From Stagonosporopsis chrysanthemi (taxonomy: Eukaryota > Ascomycota > Dothideomycetes > Pleosporales > Didymellaceae): a DNA stretch of 64,000 bases. Location: contig JAFISE010000050.1 in the NCBI GenBank assembly GCA_022560025.1, positions 124,001 through 188,000 on the forward strand. The letters are read 5' to 3'. A program made the position numbers and the translations under genes. The notes beneath the pieces were generated by a model. It saw nothing but the letters and a program-made list of their open reading frames with translations, ran no database searches and was not told where the DNA came from. Of the stretch, positions 32,216 through 43,330 are shown in pieces (within the stretch, counting starts at the first letter, position 1; the number at the start of each line of letters is the position of its first letter).

Positions 32216-32387
32216 CAGTGGCACGCGCAAGATCCCCACAATTTGGAGTGTGATTTTGATCCTGGGATCGACACATGGACAGATGCAACGTATTGCGTCA
32301 AATCAGGTTTATCCATCTATCGCCGCAGATGTACTACATGGAGAAGGTTCAGAACTTGAGGGAACGAGTCCAGTTGTCGAGCGAGAC

Positions 32388-33317
32388 TTATGCCGAAGCA
32401 CAGTGTCCTCCGTCTACCCTCAGATCGGCGCCAGTCATGAACCCACTACCTTCCGCAAGCAAAAATACAGCAGGTGCCTTGAAGTCATCAGGAACTCCAA
32501 GCTTACCGAGAAGCGCTCCTCGCATCCATGTCTCCTCGAGCCCCGGGTCTGCAGCTAGGAGATCGTCGGTCATGGCAGTTCTAATATACTGTCGAAAAGT
32601 CAGCGCACAATCTCTCATAGCGGGCAGTTTTCGTGGGAGTAAAGGACTACTTACACCGGGCGACAGTGTGTTGACTCTGATCCCATACTGTCCCCATTCC
32701 TGCGCCAGACTTCTGCACATCTGATGTACCGCACTCTTGCTAGAGTTATATGCGGTGCAAGTCAGGCCTCTGTTTGCAATATCACCGCTCATACTCGCGA
32801 TGAGAACGATACTTCCACTCCGACCCTTATCCTTGAGAATCCTCGCAGTCTTTTTCACGGATATGAAAGCACCAACAACGTTGACCCTAAGGATGCGCTC
32901 GAAATCGCTTGCCTCGTAATCCAAAGCCGGAACACGTTGCTGGATTCCCGCGCACGCTACCATCCCGCCTAGCGGTGCACTGACTTTCGAGCCCTCCTCC
33001 TCGATAGCCTCGAGAACAGCGGTGACCTCCGCCTCGCTGGTAACGTCGCATTTCCGGTAGCTCACGGTTAAAGACGAGCTTGTAGCGAGCTTCGTAAGAG
33101 CGGAATACTCTGGCTCACTGGGCTCCGGAAGAAGATCGAGTAATGCAGCGTGCCCACCGGCCTCGACAACTGCGAAAGCAAGTGTGAGACCGAGGCCACG
33201 ACCGCCGCCGGTGATAGCTATCGTTTGGCCACGAAGGGAGAAAAGAGCCGGGATTTGCGCGGATGGCACATGTTGACTGAAAGAGTCGGCTGTCGCTTCG
33301 ATCGCGCCGGGCGCCAT
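32388..33317 (-). CDS. Short-chain dehydrogenase/reductase, 287 aa
   Basis: NAD(P)-dependent oxidoreductase, probably acting on a sugar alcohol, sugar or related carbonyl (sorbose-reductase-like by overall pattern). Exons (minus): 33317-32655 and 32588-32388. The 66-bp intron is a multiple of three without a stop, so an unspliced model would keep 22 false residues; splicing restores SPG-YIRTAMTDD, the normal SDR sequence. Motifs: TGGGRGLG (36-43, cofactor binding), CAG (122-124), Asn146, Ser177, Tyr190 and Lys194 (AYNSSK, catalytic), and C-terminal FMTGADLRVDGG. The frame is open upstream to 33602, giving a possible 95-residue N-terminal extension, but the ATG at 33317 gives the usual family length. 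Confidence 0.9.
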   Translation of the reverse strand: MAPGAIEATADSFSQHVPSAQIPALFSLRGQTIAITGGGRGLGLTLAFAVVEAGGHAALLDLLPEPSEPEYSALTKLATSSSLTVSYRKCDVTSEAEVTAVLEAIEEEGSKVSAPLGGMVACAGIQQRVPALDYEASDFERILRVNVVGAFISVKKTARILKDKGRSGSIVLIASMSGDIANRGLTCTAYNSSKSAVHQMCRSLAQEWGQYGIRVNTLSPGVSSPLLPRKLPAMRDCALTFRQYIRTAMTDDLLAADPGLEETWMRGALLGKLGVPDDFKAPAVFLLAEGSGFMTGADLRVDGGHCASA

Positions 33318-33984
33318 CGTGAAAATTTTGGTTTCTGTGTTGAGTGTGCTCTGATGACGGCGGTGGAAATTGAGGGTCTCGTTGCTGTGGACAGTGCGAT
33401 GGTGCGGGTTGACGATAGCTAGGAAAGGAGTAAAACGAGATGAGGTCTTGTGGACAGCACTCGCTGGAATGAACCCATTATGTATCAACGCAGCTTCTAT
33501 TATGGGTCGAAAAGACAGGCGAATGTGGCTCCCCGGTAAGCCCTTTCGGGTGTGGAGACAAGTGCCTGATACAAACGCATTGAAACATGAAGAGTGGAAC
33601 ACGTCAGGTCAAGCGACATCAGTTCTGGAAGCCATCAGTGCAACATACCACCCGATTGACTAAAGTGGTAATCCGAAGCGTCGACCCTCCAGCTCCATCG
33701 CTTCGGGCCGGCTACGCTAGTGCCTAATGTTCCCCAAAGAAGATATATTGCCTTTTCCGGTTAGCAGCAGCTTGCTCTCTATCCATGGATCCATGCGTCC
33801 ACCCCATGTGGAGAAGGAAGTTGAGGTACACGATGCGAGAACACTCCGCAAAAGCTGCGAACTTGTAGTCACCATCATCAGAAGCGATGTATGAAGCATC
33901 ACGTCTCCACCCTAACGTATGCCACACCGGGCCTCCATCAATTGCCTTCCACATTCCCGTTCGACGCTTCAAGGTATCTTTGCC
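33318..33984. other. Intergenic
   Basis: 667 bases between the SDR start (-) and the sugar-transporter pseudogene (+). The left half is an open minus-strand frame that could extend the SDR protein. Nothing else recognised. Confidence 0.45.
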
Positions 33985-35350
33985 ATGACTCTACTCGTCG
34001 GCAAGTATCTGAATTGGGCCATAACGGCTACAGCAGGATCTGGCCTCCTTCTTTTCGGCTACGGTATGTTCAAATCGAGACAAGCGTCTTCAATCGCTCA
34101 CTGTGCATTTTAGACCTGGCTGACAGGTAGCAGCTGCATGGCATTCAGAACTCGTGAAGGCGAACGATCGCGGTAGAGGGCTGTGCATCGAGCTTGCAAT
34201 CAATATCTTTGGTGTTATGACTGTGTACTAGGTCGACTATGGTATGAGCTACGACTCAAACAATGCTCAGTTCAGGTTCCCCTCGCGCTTCAGATTATGT
34301 TCGCCATCGTCACCTTCTTTGGCATTCTCGCTCTACTAGATCTTATCGCCCACAACCGTGTGAGGAGGCCAAACATATTTTGTGGGCTGTGGAGAAGAAC
34401 GCACACGAACTCGACCCCGACGATGCAAACTTGCAGCGAGAGCTTACTAAGATCCAGCATGCGATTGCATAGGAACGTGCTGCCGCTGCGGGCTCGAGCT
34501 ACAAGGCCTTGCTCAAGAATAGAGACTAGCGCTTCTTCTACAGGACAATGCTGGGTGTCGGTGGCCAGTTTGTGCAACGGCTTTCTGGTATCAATCTATT
34601 ACATGTGTGAGTAGTTATTGCGGTTGTTTGATAAAGAATTGGCTGACACCACTCAGTACGCTCCTGTCATCTTTCAGCAATCGGTCGGCATCTCGCGAGA
34701 TCTTCTCTTCTACTTGCAGGCTTCAACGGTATTGCCTACTTCTCGTCGCTTATCCCGATTTGATGCATGGAGCGCCTGGGACGTCGAGAACTGATGCTCT
34801 TCGCCGCGGGTGGACAGTGTGCGTGCATGGCCATACTGGCTGAAACGGTGGCATTTGAAAGCAAAGGTGCCGGTATCGTGGTAATCATCATGTTGTTTTT
34901 ATTCAACTTCTTCTTTGCCGTGGGTCTCCTTGCGATTCCATGGCTCGTGCCTGCCGAATACGCCCCTCTGGCCATCCGAACTCGTGCTGCAGCGCTTGCG
35001 ACCGCTAGCGATTGGATCTTCACCTTCCTCGTCGTCGAAATCACACCTGTCAGCATCAAGAGTATCGATAGGCTAACGATTACTCAAAGCGTGAGACCTT
35101 ATCTGACTGAAGCCCTAGGTTGGCGCACTCATGTGTATTTTGGCGCCTTCAACGCCTGTTTCCTACCCCAGATCTACTTTTATTATCCCGAGACCCGCGG
35201 TTTGTCTCTGAAAAATATCAAAAGCTGTCCAAGGGGGAGAAGGTTGCTCTCTACTGGAATCCAAGCATGGGGGATGGGGGAGATGGAGGCAACATTGGCA
35301 ACACATCTAAAGAATCGAGTGCGCAGATGATCGAAGCTCATTCATGCTAG
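33985..35350 (+). pseudogene. Sugar (hexose-type) MFS transporter pseudogene
   Basis: The pieces of a sugar-porter gene lie in order on the plus strand but in different frames. They begin MTLLVGKYLNWAITATAGSG (from 33985), then WHSELVKANDRGRGLCIELA, an in-frame TAG at 34229-34231 where family members have Trp (VY-stop-VDYGMSY), then AQFRFP. A one-base shift leads into LQIMFAIVTFFGILAL. The PDSPRW motif that normally follows is mostly gone. Later parts (AEYAPLAIRTRAAALATAS, FFFAVGLLAIPW, YYPETRGLSL) and the tail (GEKVALYWNPSMGDGGDG) need more frame changes. At least four separate lesions rule out a working transporter. TGG to TAG is the change RIP-like mutation would make. The gene stands next to the AT-rich block. 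Confidence 0.88.
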
Positions 35351-35627
35351 ATCCAGACGCATGACTCAAAGGTCGAAATACAGGCTGTTTCTCAGAGTGC
35401 TGGTTGCAGCAATTGTTCGGCCGCGCAAAGTAAGGTTCAGGGCTGCGAAGCACATCGAAGAATGTAGGTGCGGGGTCCCCACGTTCACTAGCATTGCACT
35501 AGGTACCTCCGGAATACTACTTTTGTGTCTTCCGTTAAAGTTCTCTTCCCTTGTCATCATACTGTCGCATGGACAATCATCTCTCCTAATTGAGTTTGAT
35601 GTATTTCCCTGATGGGTGAGCATCTCA

Positions 35628-36362
35628 ATGGCCGAGAACGATCAAGCCACTGAAGAGCAACCCAAACGCGCAAGAGCACGGTCAGGCTGTGTACAGTGTA
35701 GGGCAAGACGGCGAAAGTGCGACGAAGTAAAATCCGTCTGTGGACGGTGTAGAGACAAAAAGGACGACTGTCAACGGGGAGCGCGAATCGTTCTCCGGAA
35801 AGAGAATAATCTTGGACTCGGTACTCCTCAGCCTCATGCAAAAAATAAGATATCCAAGAGGCCTGCGTCTGGCCACTTCAAAACCCAGGAGGTTACCGCT
35901 GAAGTCATTCAAAATCAGCCGCACTAGCACGACTCAGTGAAAAGCTCAGTTCCTACTAGTGGCTTAGATCTAACGGCGAATAGGCGTTCACTATAGACGA
36001 CATAGACGGCTAGCCAACCAATTGGAGATGAGATCCATGCTTGGGAGACGGCAGCTGCAATTGACATGCTGTCAGTCCCTGTAGAAGTCTGTCTAGAAAT
36101 GGAAGAAGATTATCAACAAGCTGCGGACCCGACCATTGCCGAGACGACGACAGCGTTACCAGCAATGAACGACTTGTCTTACATATGGCCAAGTCCAACA
36201 GCATTGGGACTCTACGATGACAGCATATTCTTGCCTGGCTCTGCATATCTAGATACACACTCTATACTGCGTAGCAACCTCATCCATGAGGTGAACTCAA
36301 ATAACGCATCTCGTGTCGGAACTCCTGAATCATTGCGGGATGATGAGATCAAAACTTCCCTA
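35628..36362 (+). pseudogene. Zn2Cys6 transcription factor, interrupted and cut off by a transposon
   Basis: The N terminus encodes a fungal binuclear zinc cluster, CVQCRARRRKCDEVKSVC then GRCRDKKDDC (C-x2-C-x6-C-x6-C-x2-C-x6-C), starting at the ATG at 35628 (an in-frame ATG exists at 35616). The frame stops at 35925-35927. A later stretch (about 36025-36362) in the same frame reads coding-like (WETAAAIDMLSVPVEVCLEM, AMNDLSYIWPSPTALGLYDD, GTPESLRDDEIKTSLLV), but several TAG/TGA codons lie between the two and I found no clean intron. Coding similarity ends at about 36,362, where transposon sequence starts. The middle-homology and activation regions of such regulators are missing. It is best read as the decayed 5' part of a regulator destroyed by insertion. 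Confidence 0.7.
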
Positions 36363-38666
36363 TTAGTAGGTAGATATAGAAGAAGAGAAAGGTTAAGGTA
36401 TTACTTTAAGATAGTAATTGTGCCTAGATTACGCTGCTAGCCTGTGTGTGTAGTAAACTAGTAATAGGACAGCACTACTGCTAGGCCTCTTCTACAAGTC
36501 TACTAATAGTACTCTGTAATTAAGCTAGGTTGAGGAAGTATAGCTAGAGATACACAATATACTTGTTTCCTCTTTACCTACTAGCTAGACTAATAACAAT
36601 ATAGCTCTTGCCTAGCTTTAAAAGGTATTTAATAACTTTACTAAGACTAAGGCGTAAAACAAGTAGTATCTTCTAATTCTTAGTAGCTATAGATTCTATA
36701 TAACAATAGACTTAATTAACTACTGTAATTAGAATAAGGTACTCTTAGCAATCCTTCTTTCTTACTTAACTTATACTGTTACACGCTGTAGCTGTTAAAG
36801 GTAATATTGTTTAAGCCTCTTTTAACTGCGTATTAAAGGAAGCTTATAATACCTCTCTATAATAGCTAGAGACTATTAGTAATTAAAAAGAGTAACTTCT
36901 TCTACTTATTCTAGAAGGCCTAGATAGACTAGCAAAAAGGTACAGAGTACCTAGCAGTAAGTAAGAGTAGAGTTAAGGTTACACAGACCTAGAAGTAGTA
37001 GTAGAGTAGAGGTTGCACAGGCAAAGAGTAAGAGTTAAGTAGAAGTACTTTTAGTGTAAGTAAGAGTAGAAGTTAGGTTGCACAGACCTTAGTTAGAGTT
37101 AAGTTTAGAGTACTTAGCAGAGTTATATCTACACTAATATAATTATAGTATAGTAGCTTAACTATATTTCTTAATTTAGAATAGTTGTGTAATTTTATTA
37201 TTAAGTTTAGTAATTTTAGTTTAGATTTTCTACATATTAAATAACTAGTTATTATAGTTATTAATAATAGCTACTCTCTATATTATATAAGCTTTACTTT
37301 TTTTACAGCTACTATTCTCTTTATAAAAGAGTTAATAGGCTAACTTCTTTAATATCTTTATCTGTTTTACTCTTAATATTAATTCTAATCTTACCTACTA
37401 GCTTAATATAAGTAGGCAACTTAAGAAGATTATCTACTTTATTATAAGGTAAGATATTATCTTTTACTATAGCTTCTAAGAATATTAAATCCTTTAGGAT
37501 TATAATCTCTTAGATAGCTTAGGCAGAAAGTCTATGCCTCTAATCTCTAAGCACGTCTCTAGTAGTATTAAATATTTACTCTACTTCTACTTATAAGATA
37601 AGTACTACTAGAATATCTTTTACAACTTATATAAGATAAGAATAAGAAGCTTTATTTAACTTTTACTACTCTAAGATATTAAAGCTCTTGCCTAAAAGAA
37701 TACAGAGTATACTTAGATAGAACTCTTCTTTAAATCTAGTTAGGCCTGTATTCTTATCTATATTAAAAGTTAAACTTTAACTATATATAAAAAAGCTTGC
37801 TAACTATAATTAAATTAGTGTAGCTAGCTAACAAAATTATTTATTCTCTAATAATTACCTTAAGATAGTATTAGAGACTAGGCTATTACTCCTAGTCTTA
37901 GTACTATTATAGCAGTCTAGATAGTCTAGAAATTCTTAATAGTACGTATACTTATAATAAACTTTCTACAACTTATCTTAGATCTTGTTAGTATATAGCT
38001 ATAATAACAAACTATAATAATAGTGCTTTATAAGTAGTTAGCTTTTATATACAGTCTAGAATTATTATATAATTAAAAAAAAACTTTAATCTCTACTTAT
38101 TTTTATATAGTATTTTAACAACTTTGCACAACCTTTATCTACTACAGCCTAAATAACGTCTAGCTACTTATTACTATTAACACTGTTAGTATCTTCTCTA
38201 AGCTTGCTAGTTATATCTTCTAAGAAATTAAAAAACGTCTATATACAAGCTAGATGTATAGAATATAAAGCTTGTAGTTCTTACTTAGATAGCCTATTAC
38301 TACCTTAAAGTTCTTTAGTATTTGTGTAATTGCCTAAAGATAGTGCTACTTAGATGCTCTAAGGCAGAGTTTCTTAAAGTCTTTAAAATCTGCCTTAGTA
38401 GTATCTTAATTAGCCCTAAAACTTGTGCCTTTTAGCTAGATTTCTTACTTAAGTTATTTATTAATATATAGCTAAAGCTTAACTATATGTTTACATATAT
38501 TATATATAGAATTCTACCTTATTTTTACGTTCTAAATAACTAACAAGTATTTACTTGCAAATAGGTTCTACTAAGTTGCTAAAAACCTCTTAAATTATTA
38601 AGGTAATAAGTTAGTTATAATAATAATAGCTTATAGCTATGTCTTTATAAATATATAATAAATATT

Positions 38667-40517
38667 TAACGTAGTTTATATACAAGCTGTTTAACCTAAG
38701 TAAGCTGTTTAGTTTTCTTTATTGCAACCTATATTTAGCTTATTCTACTATGCTATTTTAACGCAACACACAATTATCTTATACTAAAAGCACGTTACAA
38801 GTTGCTATCTAAGCTACTATTAAAGATTGTAATAAAAGCAAACAATGCGTTATTATAGCCTTTACTGTTCTAAGAAGTACACTTTAAGACTAATGTGCTA
38901 AGGCCTTTTTTTAATGCAATTGCAAGCCTAACTTAAAGAAGCTAACTAAGCTTAAAGAAGAAGCGCTAGTCTAACGTATACTTAACCTTAACAAGCAAGA
39001 GATAGGCGCGACAAGGGCTATAGTGCAAGATATAGCTAATAATCTGCTTGCTAAGTGTAGTAGAAAGCTTGTTAGTAAGCACTAAGTTAACAACTTAAAG
39101 ACGTGTACGCTAGAGATTAAGCTTAAGAAGAGCTGTCTATATAATTGTTAGCAAGCTCTAAACAAAGATGCATGTGTTATAATACTTTAGTTTAAGCTAA
39201 TTACTAACACTAAGGCTAAGTACAGTATTGCTAATAATAATACATACAACTTTAATAAGACAGGCTTTATAATAAAGGTTATACAGAGTTAGATAGTCTT
39301 TAAAGAGTTTAAGAAATGCAGTAGTCTAAAGAAGATACAGCCTAGCAACTATAAGTAGGTTACAGATATCTAGAGAGTTAGCGCTAAAGAGTAAGCTTTA
39401 CTACTCTTTTTTATCTTCCTAGGAAAGGTTCTTATTACGTCCTAGTTTTACAACCTACTACAAGACTAAGTAATTAAAGTTAGCTCTAACAGCTAGACAA
39501 CAAATAAGCTTAGTCTTGCTTAGATAAAGTACTTTAATACTTATACTAAGGCGTGTAGTATAAGTACTTATAAGCTGCTAATTATAAACAGCTATAAGAG
39601 CTATAGCTTATATAAGTTCTATAAATACTGTAAGGCAGAAAAGATTATTATTGTCTGCATACTGCTTTACTTATTATACCTACTATAGCTACTTAATATA
39701 GGTTGTCTTTTGCTCTTAAAGCAGGCGTATAGTAATAAGATTAGTAGCTTAGTACAGTACAGCACTAAGTAGATTAAGAAGGAAGCCTTCTTACTAGCCT
39801 TTAAAGTAGCTTTTAAGAGGTTAATTACAAAGAAGAATATCTATACAGGCTTTAAGAGTGCTAGACTAGTCTCTTACAACCTAGAGGCAGTAATATTAAA
39901 GCTTAATATAGTTCTTTGTATGCTAACTCTACTAAAGCTAGAAAATACCTTATAGAAATCTAAAACACTAAGCAACCTTTATAAAGTAGAAGCTTAATTA
40001 ACTTTAATTTGTAAGCGCATACAACTATATAGAGATTCTCTAGTTTTTCTACTACTTAGAGCTGTTAAGCAGCTTAATAAAAGTATTATACTAATTAGAC
40101 ATAAATTAGTATTAATATAGCAAGAAGTAGCTAGGCTTTAAAAGGCAGTAGAGATAGTAACAGAGGTAAAAAGTTAAAAGAGAAAGTATATCTAGACAAA
40201 GGAGACTCTTACAGTAGAAGAGATAGCTAACTTAATAGCCAGAAAGAATAGTAGTAGGCTAAAAGAGAGTAGAAAGTCTTTAAAGAAGGTGCACATACAG
40301 AGGCACTGCAGACGTTGTAGTAAGACTAGCTACAACACTTGTACCTGCGCAGTAGAAATTGTTAATCTTACTAATAGCTAAGAATCTAAATAGTATTTAA
40401 GCACTCTATATATTGTAATTAATTATAGTAGTGTTGTAAGATATAGGTTGCAGTAGACAGGCTTTAGAAAACTAGACAGCTTGCTTAGGTTAGACAGCTT
40501 GTATATAAACTACGTTA
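38667..40517 (+). mobile_element. pogo/Fot1-type transposon A, 1,851 bp, nested in the hAT element
   Basis: Ends are TAACGTAGTTTATATACAAG at 38667 and its inverted partner finishing CTACGTTA at 40517, with inverted similarity for about 70 bp. Right flank TA fits the pogo/Tc1 TA target; the left flank is TT, probably mutated. The plus strand reads a DDE transposase through stops: YNFNKTGF (core DE region), LLIINSYKSY, LLQLLNIGCF (family LLQPLDVGCF), KRKYIQTKETLTVEE and a C-terminal knuckle-like CRRCSKTSYNTCTC. Length is close to Fot1-type elements. Confidence 0.87.
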
Positions 40518-41990
40518 TAATAAAAAAAAGTTTACCTTATATAAATAATTAGGTACTAATATATCTATTTAAATATTTTAAACATAGCAAGATTGTAGTA
40601 TTTTCTTCTATTTTATTTCTAGAAAAGCTAACAGCTTTAGATAGAATATAATATCCTAAACAACAAGATTAAATATATATACAAAGTAAAAATAGTATTT
40701 TCTCTAAAGCTATATATATAACTTTCTTTAGCTAGAAGAGCTTTAGCTAACTATAATAAAGTACTATTATTACTTGTATAACTATATATAACACTAAGCA
40801 ACCTTTTTATAGTACTTATACTTTAGAAGACTTATATAACTTTCTTAGCTATAGATATTCTAGTATACCTTCTTTATATAGGTATAAAATCTAGTAGTAC
40901 CTCTTAAAGCTTTTACTTGTTGTTAATATAGTATTCTTTAATTACTAAGAAGCTTAGGTAATTACTAGAAGTCTAGGTATTAAGTACAATAGATAGCCTT
41001 GTATATTTACTAAGGTCCTAGAGCTGTGCTGCCTTAGCATCTTTAAATTAGTACTTAAATAATGTGCTAATTTTATAATAGCTAGTTAACACAGCCTTAG
41101 GCTAAAGAAAGTGTATACACTATTAAAATAATAGCTACTTAACTATTTAAAATAACTATTTATTGTTAATAATAAGCTGTATAATTTCCTTTTAAAAAGC
41201 AAGTATTAAGTATACTAGATATAGAATAGTAGCCTGCTAAGATTATTACTGTTATAGCATAGTCGATAGCTAGCTATATAAAGGCGTTTTAATTTGCAAA
41301 TAGTTTTAAGACCTTAGGTATTTTAGTATATACTTAGTTCTAATACTTTTTACTATTAAGTATTATAATATATACCTATAGTTAAGGCAATATAGATATA
41401 GATAGCTAGTAAAGATATAAGCAGCCTTTCTAAATTAAGTCTAGACATATCTAGTACAAGAAGTAGAACTCTATTGCAAATATAGTATAAAAAGGCTTCT
41501 AGCCTAAGATATAGTACTCTACTATCTATTCTATATAATTAGTATTACCTTGCTCTTTTTACTTTTCTAGAGACTACGCTGTAGTTACTTTAGCATATAA
41601 ATTAATTACTAGGTTCTACTTTTTATAGTCTAGAGTACAATTGTTTTAAGGCTCTTAAGATCTTATAGTATACTAAATACTCTATTAGCTTTGTTACTAG
41701 CTAGAAGTAAAGGCATAGCTATAATAATTAAATATAATAATTAATTACAATATAATATTTTAGTAGAAAAAAAACAGTATAGACAAGTTTAAAGAATATT
41801 ACTAAAGGAAATTCTATAGATAACATATTTAATGTTCTTAGTATCTTTACTTTAACAATCTCTAGATATTATTCCTATAATAAGTTAAGTATAAGCTAAG
41901 TTTAAAAGAAATTATTAAAGTCTAAGCTATTTTAATTAGTTATAATAATCTACTAAAGAGCTAGCACACTTAATAGCTTGTATCTACTTG

Positions 41991-42015
41991 TTATTATTAT
42001 TATTATTATTATTAA

Positions 42016-42077
<62 letters not shown>
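41991..42077. repeat. (TTA)n microsatellite
   Basis: About 29 trinucleotide units with one interruption (TTAATA near 42012). It lies inside the hAT element. It encodes runs of a single residue in a frame, compatible with a former poly-Asn or similar tract on the minus strand. Confidence 0.95.
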
Positions 42078-42078
<1 letters not shown>

Positions 42079-42099
42079 TCTTATCCTTTTAATTGCTAG

Positions 42100-43330
42100 C
42101 TAAGTCTTCTAAATTACTAAAACCTTTAAAATTGGTTTTCTCCTCTTCTATAAGAGCTTGCTAATACTACTTATCTATCTTATACTTATTTAGTATAGCT
42201 GCAAAGTATGCCTCTAGCTTAATACTATTATCTTTAAGTTCTTCTTTATACTTATTACTATTATTACTCTTAATATAAAGGTTGTCTGCAGTTAGAAAAA
42301 GGCTGCTATTACTTAGATTAGCTAAGTAATTATTCTGCTTACACTGCCTAGTACTATTAGTAAATATATATAATAATTAGATGTAATAGCTTACTCTTAC
42401 TTATTATCTAGGCACACAGCTAGACTCTTTAGCAAAAGCTTATTATAAAACTTAACCTACTCTTCTTTCTAAGTATTAGAGTTAAAGGTGTTAGTTTTTA
42501 GCTTCTTAAAACTCTTTTAATACTTTTTTTAGAAGATAATTTTAAGGGCACTACTAGCACTAAATAGCTGTTAAGCTACCTAGCTAGTACTTAACTCTTT
42601 TTTCTTCTTAACAGTAGTATTAACCTTAGAGATAGTTATTAAATAGTTACGCATGTTAATCTTATATTTAATAGTATTCTATTTTTTATAGGCAGTAGTA
42701 AGCTTATCCTTAAGCTATTCTATAATATTTAGTTAGAATAAAGATATAGCAATAGAATATAATAACTAACTACTCTTATAGACATTGTAGTAGGTCTAGT
42801 TAAGATCTTCTTTAGCTTGTTACTAGATCTTAGTCTTTTATCTAGTAGTACTAGCTATATAAGTTGCTACTATCTTTAGTTTTTTAAGAAGCTAATATTT
42901 TGCTGTATTGTTAGTATTACAAGCTTTACTAATAGCTACCTCTTCTTTATTACAAAGTAGCTCTAGTTCTCTACTAGATTGCGTAGGTAGAATTGCTAAG
43001 CTAGCCTTTAAAAGAGAATATTAAATTAGTAGAGTAGCTTTTCTTAGATCTACTTTAGCTGCGCTAATTAAAGACGTAGTAAATCTTAGCCTTATAAGTT
43101 ACAAAGCCTTATTACAATTAGCTTTAGCAATATAATAAGTAGCTATAATAATTACGTTAATAAGACTGTTTTATTCTTCTAGTTTAGAGTAATCTAGAAT
43201 ATACAAACTACTAGCAAAAGCAGATAGCTTAGGCTTATCTTCTTACTTAATACAGAGCTGTTAAATATCTTTTATAAAGTCTATAGCTGTAATAATAGTG
43301 TACAAAATTATATATAAGTAGAGCTATTAT
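42100..43330 (-). other. Unidentified fossil reading frame inside the hAT element
   Basis: With TAG/TAA read as former Gln codons, the minus strand gives a nearly continuous frame of roughly 400 codons. It includes ASSLYILDYSKLEEQNS, KASLAILP, ELELLCNKEEVAISKACNTN, KINMRNYLITISKVN and EEQVKFYNKLLLKSLAVCLD. It is charged and helical in character, on the same strand as and upstream of the transposase, and I do not recognise it. It could be a second element gene, a captured host gene or part of another nested element. Coding character may continue to about 44.3 kb. Confidence 0.45.

Noticed and set aside
33318..33602. 95-residue N-terminal extension of the SDR protein
   Set aside because: The frame is open, but it has no SDR sequence and the ATG at 33317 gives normal family length. 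Not excluded as a presequence.
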